This document shows, piece after piece, positions 1-8,182 of a stretch of DNA of 64,000 nt. The notes under the pieces are model-generated. The model had not been told where the DNA came from. It ran no database searches and was given only the letters and a program-made list of their open reading frames with translations. The first letter of the stretch is position 1. Every line of letters starts with the position of its first letter. The position numbers were made by a program, and so were the translations under genes. Source of the stretch: Protula sp. h YS-2021 (taxonomy: Eukaryota > Annelida > Polychaeta > Sabellida > Serpulidae); assembly GCA_949752745.1 (NCBI GenBank), contig OX457025.1, positions 53,725,869 through 53,789,868 of the forward strand, given 5' to 3'.

Positions 1-770
1 TTTATCACCCTTTTCTCCAAATTTGCTAGGTTCTATCCAGTATCTGATGCAGTTTACTCGATACCATCTCGTTTTCACACAACAAGCAGTCTTCCTATAA
101 ATGCCCTTTACTTGAACGCTATTTCAATTTTCCCGCCAATTTTTGTATCCAAACTGGTCTCCTTCTGCCTTCTAGAATTTGTGAAAACCGACTGCCCCGA
201 ACCCTGCGGCTGCCCGCCTTATATACCTTCATGAGGGTGCCGAAAGTTTACCAATAGGAACGTTTCCCTCCAAAAGTATTGCCCAATCACATTACAGCTT
301 TTTTGTTTACATTTCGTTTGTTTTCATGCCGTTGTTGGGTTCTTACACCTCCCCGTCGTAAAGGTAAATATTTACATTCGGAGAGAGAATTATACTCAAC
401 AATACTATTGGATACACAGAACCACGTGACAGAAAATTTCGCTCCCTTTTACTAAAAAAATTCTATAATTTGACAAATCTTAAGATTTAAAAACTAAAGC
501 CTTACAATATCAGTGCGTATTGAAAGTACAATGCACAGCAAGGAGTTATGATTCAAAATACTTCACAAAAAGCTGAATTCACACGTTTATCCCCAAATTT
601 GAACAAAAATTAAAAAATGGTATTCAAAGATACCGAAAGCCTTAAAAAGTTACATATATGAGCGGCATGACTACGAAGTCACCAAAACTTTACAATTAAT
701 CCCACAACAACGATTCTGATAATAACATACACAAATCGACCCAAAAAATGCAAAATTCTATATTCTGACA
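1..770 (-). repeat. 3' LTR of element A (partial, runs off the window)
   Basis: This is the direct repeat of 5989-6758 (constant offset 5988, no indels). On the plus strand it ends at ...CTGACA, the inverse of the TGTC at the other LTR end. About 270 bp of the LTR lie left of the window. A TATA-like box (TATATAAG on the minus strand) sits at 218-225. Confidence 0.95.
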
Positions 771-786
771 ACACCCCCCCTCTGAG
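771..786 (-). other. polypurine tract of element A
   Basis: Read on the minus strand, a G-run with flanking purines (CTCAGAGGGGGGGTGT) lies directly against the 3' LTR. This is where the plus-strand primer of an LTR retrotransposon is expected. Confidence 0.8.
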
Positions 787-1152
787 AAAATACTCAAGTT
801 ATTTTCATTCACAATGTCAGAACAACCTTAAACTGAACGGTTTTAATTTAGCTATGCAAGAATTACTGAAAGGCGCTAGAAAACACCATTAAAGACGACA
901 CCAGGCAAAAGTTTGTGCGTTTTCAATCTAAAACGTCTCTTTTTTCTAAATAAGCTTACTGCTCATGGAAACCTATCAAACCGCGTGTCCTGGCGTGAAT
1001 TACATATCAAGCCGTAGAAATGTAACAGTAGCAAAATTTCTATAATCGTTAAACGCGGAAATTTTCAGAATGCAGATCTCGATGAAACAAACACATGCCA
1101 TTCATCAACTATTTAATACAAGTGTCACAATCTAGCTGTTTACACAAAAATG
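787..1152 (-). other. 3' noncoding segment of element A
   Basis: About 366 bp of AT-rich DNA between the pol stop codon and the polypurine tract. I see no ORF of note, no env-like frame and no repeat. Confidence 0.6.
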
Positions 1153-4100
1153 TCACATTCTGCTCAGGTAATCCGCTCCGATGTTTTCGGTTCCCTTGAT
1201 GGCTTTGATGCTGAAATTGTAGTTTTGCAAGAAAAGTGCCCAGCGCATGAGACGTCCGCCTTCGACTTTTCCCTTCCGTAAATATGCGAGCGGCGCATGG
1301 TCTGTTTCGAGCGCAAATGCTCTACCGTACAGGTACTTGGCGAATCGCATCACACCGAATACGATTGCGAGACATTCACGCTCTATCACGGAATAGTTTT
1401 TTTCGCGAGATAACAGTTTACGACTAGCGTAAGCGATTGGGAATGGGCCGTCGCTAAATTGTTGTAAAAGCACTGCTCCAAGTCCTGTGTCCGATGCGTC
1501 TGTACGTAACAAAAACTCCCTGTTGAAGTCGGGGAGGCGCAAAATCGGTGCACTGTTCAAAAGTTCTTTCAATTTGGTGAAAGCGTGCTCTTGTGGTTCC
1601 TTCCACACCACTTTCGTTGGTTGACCCTTTTTGATCAAATCCGTCAGAGGCGCGGTGACTTCTGCGAACTTTGGGATGAATTTGCGGTAGAAGCCTGCTA
1701 AGCCTAAGAAGGAGCGTATTTGTTTCTTTGTTGTCGGTCGACACGCGTCTTGGATTTTTCGAAGCTTATCCTCTTCCATTTGTAAGGATCCGTTGCCGAC
1801 AACGTGTCCGGTGAAATTAATGTTGTCGTAACCGATGAAACATTTCGATGGTCGCACCGTTAGATTTGCGTCGCGTATTCTGGTGAAAAGTTCTCGTAGT
1901 AAGCGCAAATGTTGTTCCCATTGACTGGTGTGCGGTAGTAAGTCGTCAACGTAGTTATCGACATTCTGTAAGCCGGAGAGTAATTTGCGCATAACTCTGT
2001 TGAATGCGGCCCCAGAATTCACTAATCCAAATGGGTTTCGTTGGAACTGAAAACAGCCACTGGGCGTCGAGAAAGCAGTATATTTCTTTGACGACTCTTC
2101 CATTGGGATTTGCCAATAACCTTTCGTGAAGTCGATTTTCGAAAAGTATTTGTCTTTTCCGACTTTAGATAAAATGTCTTCATAGTTCCCCATCGGTTCT
2201 GTATCGAATTTCGTAACACTATTGAGTTGTCTATAATCGATACAGAATCTGTTGGTACCGTCCTTTTTCTTAACGAGTACGATCGGCGAGTTATATTCTG
2301 ATTGCGATTCTTCGATGATCCCTGCATCGAGCATATTTTTCACTTCCTCTTCGATATCTTGACGTTTCGAGTATGGCATTGGATACGGTTTAACTCGGAT
2401 CGGTTCTTCTGTCGATAGTTCGATTTTGTGTTCGCCTAAATTTGTCCTGCCGGGAACGTCTGTGAAGATGTCGCTAAATTTACGCAAAAGCTTCTCAACG
2501 TCTTTCCTTTGAGATTCGGAAAGTTTCACGTTGACATTTACATCAGCGATTGTCTCTGTTTGCTGTGTTTCGGGAAGTGTCACCAAATGCGCTTCGTTAT
2601 GATAGTCATCATCGAGCTCTGCGACTGCGATGCGAGTGAATGCAGCGATATTCGCGTCGTCTTCGTCATTGTTTTCAACACTTTGTTCGTTGTCGCTGGA
2701 TTCGTTCTCGCTGGTTTCAGACTCAGTTTGGTCTTCACTTTCACGCTCGATGTGTCCTTTTAGAAGATTTGCATGAAAAATCTTCTTTTTCCCATGAATG
2801 TCCACTTCATAATCCATACGATTCAGGACTTTCGTGATCTTGTAGGGCCCTTTCCACTGCAATAATAATTTATTGCTATTCGTCGGAAGCAGCAGGTAAA
2901 CTTTCTGACCCACTACGAATCTGCGGTCTTTTGCCCTTTTGTCGTAGTGGTGGCGGTATTTGCCTTGATTCGCCATCAAACTTTCGCGCGCTACGCGGCA
3001 TGTATCTTCGAGGCGATTTCGCAGGTCAGCGATGTACTGGTACGTGCTAACGACTTCTCCAGTGGAATCTTCTTCAAGCCAAATATCTTTCAAAATGTCT
3101 AACGGGCCACGTACTTTCCGTCCGTAAAGTAACTCAAATGGAGAGAAACTAGTAGACGCTAGCGGTACTTCGCGATAAGCAAACAAAACAGCTGGTAAGT
3201 AACGATCCCAGTCTTTTGGTCGCTCCTGGCACATGCGGGTCAACATCTTCTTTAATACGCCATTAATTCGCTCGCATAGTCCATTACACTTCGGGTTGTA
3301 TGGCGTTGTGAATAGTTGCTTTATCGAAACGAGCCGTGCGACTTCTTTCATTAAATCCGAAGTGAACTGTGTGCCTTGATCGCTGAGTATTTCTCGTGGA
3401 AATCCGACTCTACTGAAGACTTCGAGTAACGCTTCTGCAACTGGCACTGTCTCGATGCGTTTAAGTGCGACCGCCTCAGGGTATCGTGTCGCATAATCAA
3501 CGACGGTGAGTATATACCGGTTGCCGCTTTCTGCAATTGGCGTTATTGGTCCAATTAGGTCAACTGCGACTCTATCAAACGGCGTATCGATCAGAGGCAT
3601 TTCCCCAAGTGGTACTTTGCTGATGCGCCCTTTTGGTACAGTTCGTTGACATACGTCGCATGACTGGCAGAAACGCTTGACATCACCAGTTATTCCCGGC
3701 CAATGGAAATTCGACGTTATGCGATCCGTTGTTTTCTTTGCCGCTAAATGTCCACCGACAATGGATTCGTGAGCCAACGACATCACTTCTGCACGCAGTG
3801 TCTTCGGGAGCACAATCTGCTTCAGTTGAATTTCAACACCATTTCTGGACTCAAAATAGTATCGCATGAGTAATCCGTCCTTTAAAACGTATCGGAAACT
3901 TCCTCTTTTTCTAGCTTGAAACACTGTCTTCTGTTCTGCATAAGTGTGCAATTTTGTGAGAGTGGCATCTTTCTTCTGCAACACTTTCAGTTCGCCTCGA
4001 TTCACGTTCTCCAGCGTCACTTCTTGTGTCATGAGAGGGGTTTTCGGTTGTTTTTCTTTGGCGAATTGTGCGCGCGTAGAAACTACACTTGCAGTGAGCG

Positions 4101-4854
4101 GTTCAGTTGGTTTCACTTTAGAAGCGACGTGTTGCTCAGTATTTTTATTTGTAGTTTCTTCTCGCTTTCGGTTTGTGTTTCCCTCGACGGACGGGCTTGC
4201 AATGTTGCCAATAATGAGATCGTATGGTGGATCGTCTACAACCATTGCGTCTAGCACCCCAGTGTATATCGGTGTGACAACACTTATCCGAGCCATTGGG
4301 AATGTCCTCATCGTCCCGTCCATTAAAACACAATCACTCTTTTCGCTCGTCATTTCTTCTTTTTGTACCAAATCCTTGCGGATCACTGCGCTATCACAGC
4401 CGGTATCCCTTAAGACGATCACTTTCCTCCCAGTTACTAGACCTCTGTAGAGCTGCAGTCGTTTCGTATATTCCAAATTGTCGCAAATCGCGCCTGTATA
4501 TGGAATCGCGTCACCATTCGCGAGGCATAACTTGCCGTCTTTTACGTTCTCGCTCACGATGTCTTGTACGGGTTTCGTTGCTACAGCACCTGTCTTCGCG
4601 TTAGATACCTTATGAACATCACGGTTGAAATTGCGCCAGTTCTTCGGTGAATTCGTGCGATGTTGACGGTTCGATGTATAGGAGAAATCGTGTCGCCGAG
4701 GAGCACTGTCTTTGTGATCTGCCTTCGCCTTTAAGCAGTCGCGCGCAAAGTGTCCGGATTTCCCGCAGTAGTAGCAATTCGACTGTGTCTGGCTGCTAGC
4801 GCGATTGTTAGACTGTTGCGGCGGACGCGAGTATGGCACGGGTTTCGTCCTCGT
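1153..4854 (-). CDS. Gag nucleocapsid-Pol of element A: zinc knuckle, protease, integrase, RT, RNase H
   Basis: This frame has no stop from just after the gag TAA (4855-4857) to 1153. The first methionine-like position (4839) is a GTG, so it is best read as a continuation of gag. Numbering from 4839 (1228 aa), a CCHC knuckle is at residues 22-35 and the aspartic protease motif DTG at 145-147. The integrase HHCC domain spans about 357-397 and the catalytic triad is D427, D487, E523 (D,D35E). A GPY/F-type WKGPY is at 662-666. An acidic linker is followed by RT from about 800, with YVDD at 962-965. RNase H starts near the TDAS motif (D1113) and ends the frame with a DYLS motif. It would make, process and integrate the element's cDNA. 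The integrase-before-RT order is the key oddity. All catalytic residues I can check are present, so it may be functional if the upstream TAA is bypassed. Confidence 0.93.
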   Translation of the reverse strand, partial: TRTKPVPYSRPPQQSNNRASSQTQSNCYYCGKSGHFARDCLKAKADHKDSAPRRHDFSYTSNRQHRTNSPKNWRNFNRDVHKVSNAKTGAVATKPVQDIVSENVKDGKLCLANGDAIPYTGAICDNLEYTKRLQLYRGLVTGRKVIVLRDTGCDSAVIRKDLVQKEEMTSEKSDCVLMDGTMRTFPMARISVVTPIYTGVLDAMVVDDPPYDLIIGNIASPSVEGNTNRKREETTNKNTEQHVASKVKPTEPLTASVVSTRAQFAKEKQPKTPLMTQEVTLENVNRGELKVLQKKDATLTKLHTYAEQKTVFQARKRGSFRYVLKDGLLMRYYFESRNGVEIQLKQIVLPKTLRAEVMSLAHESIVGGHLAAKKTTDRITSNFHWPGITGDVKRFCQSCDVCQRTVPKGRISKVPLGEMPLIDTPFDRVAVDLIGPITPIAESGNRYILTVVDYATRYPEAVALKRIETVPVAEALLEVFSRVGFPREILSDQGTQFTSDLMKEVARLVSIKQLFTTPYNPKCNGLCERINGVLKKMLTRMCQERPKDWDRYLPAVLFAYREVPLASTSFSPFELLYGRKVRGPLDILKDIWLEEDSTGEVVSTYQYIADLRNRLEDTCRVARESLMANQGKYRHHYDKRAKDRRFVVGQKVYLLLPTNSNKLLLQWKGPYKITKVLNRMDYEVDIHGKKKIFHANLLKGHIERESEDQTESETSENESSDNEQSVENNDEDDANIAAFTRIAVAELDDDYHNEAHLVTLPETQQTETIADVNVNVKLSESQRKDVEKLLRKFSDIFTDVPGRTNLGEHKIELSTEEPIRVKPYPMPYSKRQDIEEEVKNMLDAGIIEESQSEYNSPIVLVKKKDGTNRFCIDYRQLNSVTKFDTEPMGNYEDILSKVGKDKYFSKIDFTKGYWQIPMEESSKKYTAFSTPSGCFQFQRNPFGLVNSGAAFNRVMRKLLSGLQNVDNYVDDLLPHTSQWEQHLRLLRELFTRIRDANLTVRPSKCFIGYDNINFTGHVVGNGSLQMEEDKLRKIQDACRPTTKKQIRSFLGLAGFYRKFIPKFAEVTAPLTDLIKKGQPTKVVWKEPQEHAFTKLKELLNSAPILRLPDFNREFLLRTDASDTGLGAVLLQQFSDGPFPIAYASRKLLSREKNYSVIERECLAIVFGVMRFAKYLYGRAFALETDHAPLAYLRKGKVEGGRLMRWALFLQNYNFSIKAIKGTENIGADYLSRM

Positions 4855-5673
4855 TTAGCCAATACTTCCGTTGTGAGCTTCGATATATTGCTCAGCGAGT
4901 CGCATCATCTCCTCCATGTTGCGTGGAGAACGTTCACGTAAGAAAAGGCTGAGTTCGCTACTGCACATATTCGTAAACTGCTCGCACAGTAGTAAATCAC
5001 ACAGATGCTCGTAATCCTTCTGAATATCCGACATGTCTATCCATCGTGTGAAAAACCGTTTCTGTCGAGCACAGAACTGACGCACTGATTCCTCTTTGTC
5101 GGGCTTTGTCTCGCGAAACTTTGTACGAAATCCCTCTGTGGTAAGCTGATAGCGTCGGAGAATGGCGGTCTTCAGCGTTTGATAATTATCCGCTTCTTCT
5201 ACCGGCATACTGCTATACACTTCCAGTGCCTTGCCAGTTAGGATAGCACTGAGACTCATTGTCCAAGTATTTTCGGGCCATTGTTGTGTGCGTGCGAAAC
5301 TTTCGAATCTTTCGATAAAAGCGTCGATGTCATCCACCTTCTCATCGAACTTTGGCAGTTTGGGGCGACTGGCTTGAGCCGGTCTGTCTGCTCGTCCTTG
5401 AGCACGTGGTTCGCCTGCTTGTGCTCGCGCTTCGATGAGGCGTGTTTCTTCGCGAATGCGTTCCATCTCTCTTTCGTGTTGTTCACGCTGTCGTTCACGC
5501 TCCATTTCCTGCTCCTGCTCTTCACCCTCTTGAGTTCGGGCCTCACGCTCTCGTGCGTTGCGTTCGCGTTCAGCTGCCTCTTCTTCCTCGCGCTGGACGA
5601 ATTGTCGTAGTTCTTCGTCTTTGTATCCCAGCGCTTGACCTAGAGCAATCCATTCACGCATTTCACGCTCCAT
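4855..5673 (-). CDS. Gag (matrix/capsid) of element A with SCAN-like C-terminus
   Basis: 272 aa from an ATG about 25 bp downstream of the primer site. Residues 25-85 are a Glu/Arg-rich coiled coil. Residues 103-180 are a capsid-like helical region (PKFDEKVDDIDAF, then WTMSLSAILTGKA). Residues about 181-265 resemble a SCAN domain (FR.KF, then CEQF, LSLFLRER, P....E...LAE). It is established that vertebrate SCAN domains derive from the capsid of Gmr1-like elements; the resemblance here is by eye. The frame ends in TAA at 4855-4857 and continues in the same frame into the zinc knuckle and pol. Element B is open at the equivalent point, so the TAA is either a nonsense mutation or a regulated gag stop. 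Confidence 0.88.
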   Translation of the reverse strand: MEREMREWIALGQALGYKDEELRQFVQREEEEAAERERNAREREARTQEGEEQEQEMERERQREQHEREMERIREETRLIEARAQAGEPRAQGRADRPAQASRPKLPKFDEKVDDIDAFIERFESFARTQQWPENTWTMSLSAILTGKALEVYSSMPVEEADNYQTLKTAILRRYQLTTEGFRTKFRETKPDKEESVRQFCARQKRFFTRWIDMSDIQKDYEHLCDLLLCEQFTNMCSSELSLFLRERSPRNMEEMMRLAEQYIEAHNGSIG

Positions 5674-5697
5674 GATGTTGTAACCTTGTCAGGATTG

Positions 5698-5715
5698 ATC
5701 CCGGACGAGCCCCCA
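5698..5715 (-). other. tRNA-Pro primer binding site of element A
   Basis: The minus strand reads TGGGGGCTCGTCCGGGAT. This is complementary to a tRNA-Pro 3' end with CCA and is the same 18-mer known from murine leukaemia-type retroviruses. Three bases (AAT) separate it from the CA that ends the 5' LTR. Element B has the same site. Confidence 0.92.
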
Positions 5716-5718
5716 ATT

Positions 5719-6758
5719 TGTCAAAGTCTAGCAGCGGGTTATCGCTTAAGGTGTCAATGACTTTTATCACGGAGTGGTCGTATTTGATTTTGTTTAATGT
5801 GGTTCTCTATTTTCCTCGAAGTTATCGTATTACTTCTTCTTTTTTTATATATCTTGGTCGTGCAAGTCAAATAAATATCCAGGTATTCATTCTCTCTGTT
5901 TTATTGTCGATACAACTCACAACATCCATAATATGCAGTTATTCCCTTCTCAGTCTAGTACTTATTCCAATTTTAAATTTACTTTCACTTTATCACCCTT
6001 TTCTCCAAATTTGCTAGGTTCTATCCAGTATCTGATTCAGTTTACTCGATACCATCTCGTTTTCACACAACAAGCAGTCTTCCTATAAATACCCTTTACT
6101 TGAACGCTATTTCAATTTTCCCGCCAATTTTTGTATCCAAACTGGTCTCCTTCTGCCTTCTAGAATTTGTGAAAACCGACTGCCCCGAACCCTGCGGCTG
6201 CCCGCCTTATATACCTTCATGAGGGTGCCGAAAGTTTACCAATAGGAACGTTTCCCTCCAAAAGTATTGCCCAATCACATCACAGCTTTTTTGTTTACAT
6301 TTCGTTTGTTTTCATGCCTTTGTTGGGTTCTTACACCTCCCCGTCATAAAGGTAAATATTTACATTCAGAGAGAGAATTATACTCAACAATACTATTGGA
6401 TACACAGAACCACGTGACAGAAAATTTCGCTCCCTTTTACTAAAAAAATTCTATAATTTGACAAACCTTAAGATTTAAAAGCTAAAGCCTTACAATATCA
6501 GTGCGTATTGAAAGTACAATGCACAGCAAGGAGTTATGATTCAAAATACTTCACAAAAAGCTGAATTCACACGTTTATCCCCAAATTTGAACAAAAATTA
6601 AAAAATGGTATTCAAAGATACCGAAAGCCTTAAAAAGTTACATATATGAGCGGCATGACTACGAAGTCACCAAAACTTTTCAATTAATCCCACAACAACG
6701 ATTCTGATAATAACATACACAAATCGACCCAAAAAATGCAAAATTCTATATTCTGACA
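5719..6758 (-). repeat. 5' LTR of element A (complete, 1040 bp)
   Basis: Bounded by TGTCA/TGACA inverted ends; its right 770 bp duplicate positions 1-770. It carries a promoter TATA-like box at 6206-6213 (minus strand), followed on that strand by a GC-rich start region. It is adjacent to the primer site on the left and to the Penelope-like fragment on the right. Confidence 0.93.
6206..6213 (-). promoter_or_regulatory. TATA-like box in the 5' LTR of element A
   Basis: TATATAAG on the minus strand, followed by GC-rich sequence. The copy at 218-225 is identical. It is the likely polymerase II promoter of the element; inferred from motif and position only. Confidence 0.55.
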
Positions 6759-7117
6759 GAGACATAACAACATATATTCAAAGGGAAATTGCAGCAGAAA
6801 TCGAAAGTATGATCAAAAATAATGAACTTTCACCATCAGCAACAAATCTCATTGTCAAATCTCCTCGGTGTTCACAATTCTACTTACTTCCGAAAATCCA
6901 CAAAGAAGGCATACCAGGAAGGCCAGTTGTGTCAAATATTTCATGCCCTACCTATAACATCTCAAAATTTCTAAGTGAAACATTGAGACCCATCGTAGAA
7001 CAATGTCCTACTTACATAAAGGATACAACGCACTTATTACAAACGTTGGATGGTTTTGAATTTGAAGGCAATTTAGAAAAATATCTCTTTACAATGGATG
7101 TGAAAGGTCTTTACACC
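6759..7117 (+). pseudogene. Penelope-like element RT fragment, cut at both ends
   Basis: A frame is open from 6761 to 7117 (about 119 codons). It contains FYLLPKIHK, GRPVVSN, PTYNISKFL, a Y-I-K-D-T segment and a final TMDVKGLYT. These match the N-terminal RT motifs (KIHK, RPIVS, SPTY, DV.SLYT) of Penelope-like elements. The catalytic YxDD region and any GIY-YIG endonuclease are missing. The left end abuts the 5' LTR of element A, and the right end stops exactly where the LTR of element B begins (TGTTAGG at 7118). It is a dead remnant and probably the older host sequence into which both LTR elements jumped. Confidence 0.78.
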
Positions 7118-7788
7118 TGTTAGGGTATGCGAAAGTGATTTTCTGGGTGTTCTGAGGGCGTTCGCGATTCATTTGTTCTTTACTGTGTTCGTTGTGGTGG
7201 AGGATGCATGTGCTTCGTGGGAAGGCAGAAAGGCGCCCGTTGGTGCAGTAGTTTTCCTTCAGGAGTTAAGAAGTGGTGAAGCCCGCGCCGATCGGTTTAG
7301 GATTTGTAAGGATGTTGGTGTAGTGAACACGTTGGTGCTAGTGTCAAGTTCGTTTGAAGTCCTTTGGTTAGATTTAGCGCCATTTAAAAATTTACTTATA
7401 TATCAAGTATATCGGGTATCTTCGGAAGTCGATGACGAAATTTTAAGTTTCACATGGCATTAAGTAGAACGCGTCGAGATTGTACATATGGCAATATTTT
7501 TGTGTTTAGAATTTTTCGGTTTGTTGGGTTTTGAGAGGAGTAAAATTTTTGTGCTACCTAGCACAAACTTTGCGTGTGATTTTCAAGAATTTGGAAATAC
7601 AATAGATAATAATCGACAAAGCCTCTTTGTAGAAGAGTTCATGTTCTTCCCGAAAACATCACTTTTTGGGCGATACGTAACTTGTAAGATATGTTTTTGG
7701 GCAACTACTTTCTCATTGGTCCTTAGTTTAGGCGCAAGGTCTTTGATTGGTCGCATTTTTAATTAGCGGCGGCTGTTCTGCCAGCAAC

Positions 7789-7796
7789 TATATAAG
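7789..7796 (+). promoter_or_regulatory. TATA-like box in LTR B
   Basis: TATATAAG with ATTGG (inverted CCAAT) motifs upstream, at about 7717 and 7746. It is the likely promoter of element B. Confidence 0.55.
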
Positions 7797-7945
7797 GAAC
7801 GCGCTTGCTGCGCCATCAACAGTTGATTTTGAGAAAGCATAGAGGATACACGTCAGGTGTGTGTCCAAGTGGTGCACAGGGTGTTGGTGCACGTGGTGCT
7901 GGTGCACTGGGAATTGTTATTTTGGAAAAAATATAAAGTAAGGAA

Positions 7946-7951
7946 AATAAA
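7946..7951 (+). promoter_or_regulatory. polyadenylation signal in LTR B
   Basis: AATAAA about 150 bp downstream of the TATA-like box, where the R region of an LTR would end. Confidence 0.45.
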
Positions 7952-8139
7952 AACAGATATTAACGAGACTGACTAGTTTGCTTCCGCAGTAGTTGTACTT
8001 GGATATAAAAGAAAAAAAACGGAATCTTAGAAATCATAAGATAATACAATTAGTCTTGTGTCTGTTCGTCGCTACACCTCCTGTTGAAAGTCAAAGACGC
8101 ACAACGCTGGGATCCGAAGATTACAAACACCTAACATTT

Positions 8140-8157
8140 TGGGGGCTCGTCCGGGAT
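8140..8157 (+). other. tRNA-Pro primer binding site of element B
   Basis: TGGGGGCTCGTCCGGGAT, three bases after the CA that ends the LTR at 8136. It is identical to the site in element A, including the 3-bp spacing. Confidence 0.92.
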
Positions 8158-8182
8158 GTGACAGCAAAGTGTTTGAGTCATC

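Larger units (their letters stand above)
1..6758 (-). mobile_element. Ty3/gypsy-type LTR retrotransposon A, Gmr1-like (integrase before RT)
   Basis: The order on the minus strand is 5' LTR (5719-6758), tRNA-Pro primer site (5698-5715), gag (4855-5673), pol (1153-4854), polypurine tract (771-786) and 3' LTR (1-770, cut by the window edge). Positions 1-770 align without gaps to 5989-6758 with about nine differences by eye (roughly 1.2%), so insertion was fairly recent. The pol order is protease, integrase, RT, RNase H. That is the Ty1/copia order, although the RT and the integrase with its GPY/F module are Ty3/gypsy-like; this combination defines the Gmr1 group. No envelope gene is present. The only visible lesion is one in-frame TAA between gag and the zinc knuckle. 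The right LTR abuts a Penelope-like fragment. Target duplication cannot be tested because the left end is outside the window. Confidence 0.93.
7118..8136 (+). repeat. 5' LTR of element B (1019 bp)
   Basis: Begins TGTTAGG and ends CCTAACA, a perfect 7-bp terminal inverted repeat; a 3-bp spacer and the primer site follow. A TATA-like TATATAAG is at 7789-7796 with CCAAT-like ATTGG motifs upstream, and an AATAAA is at 7946-7951. This gives a plausible U3-R-U5 layout. No second LTR is available for comparison, so the LTR call rests on ends, position and signals. Confidence 0.88.

Noticed and set aside
787..1152. Possible envelope or accessory gene after pol in element A
   Set aside because: Only about 366 bp and no meaningful open frame; the element is an env-less retrotransposon as far as visible.
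3916..4604. Plus-strand ORFs of up to 168 codons opposite pol of element A
   Set aside because: Shadows of the minus-strand pol frame with low-complexity translations.
7173..7766. Two plus-strand ORFs of about 92-96 codons inside LTR B
   Set aside because: They lie in the U3 part of the LTR, show no known domain and contain no support beyond being open. Treated as chance.
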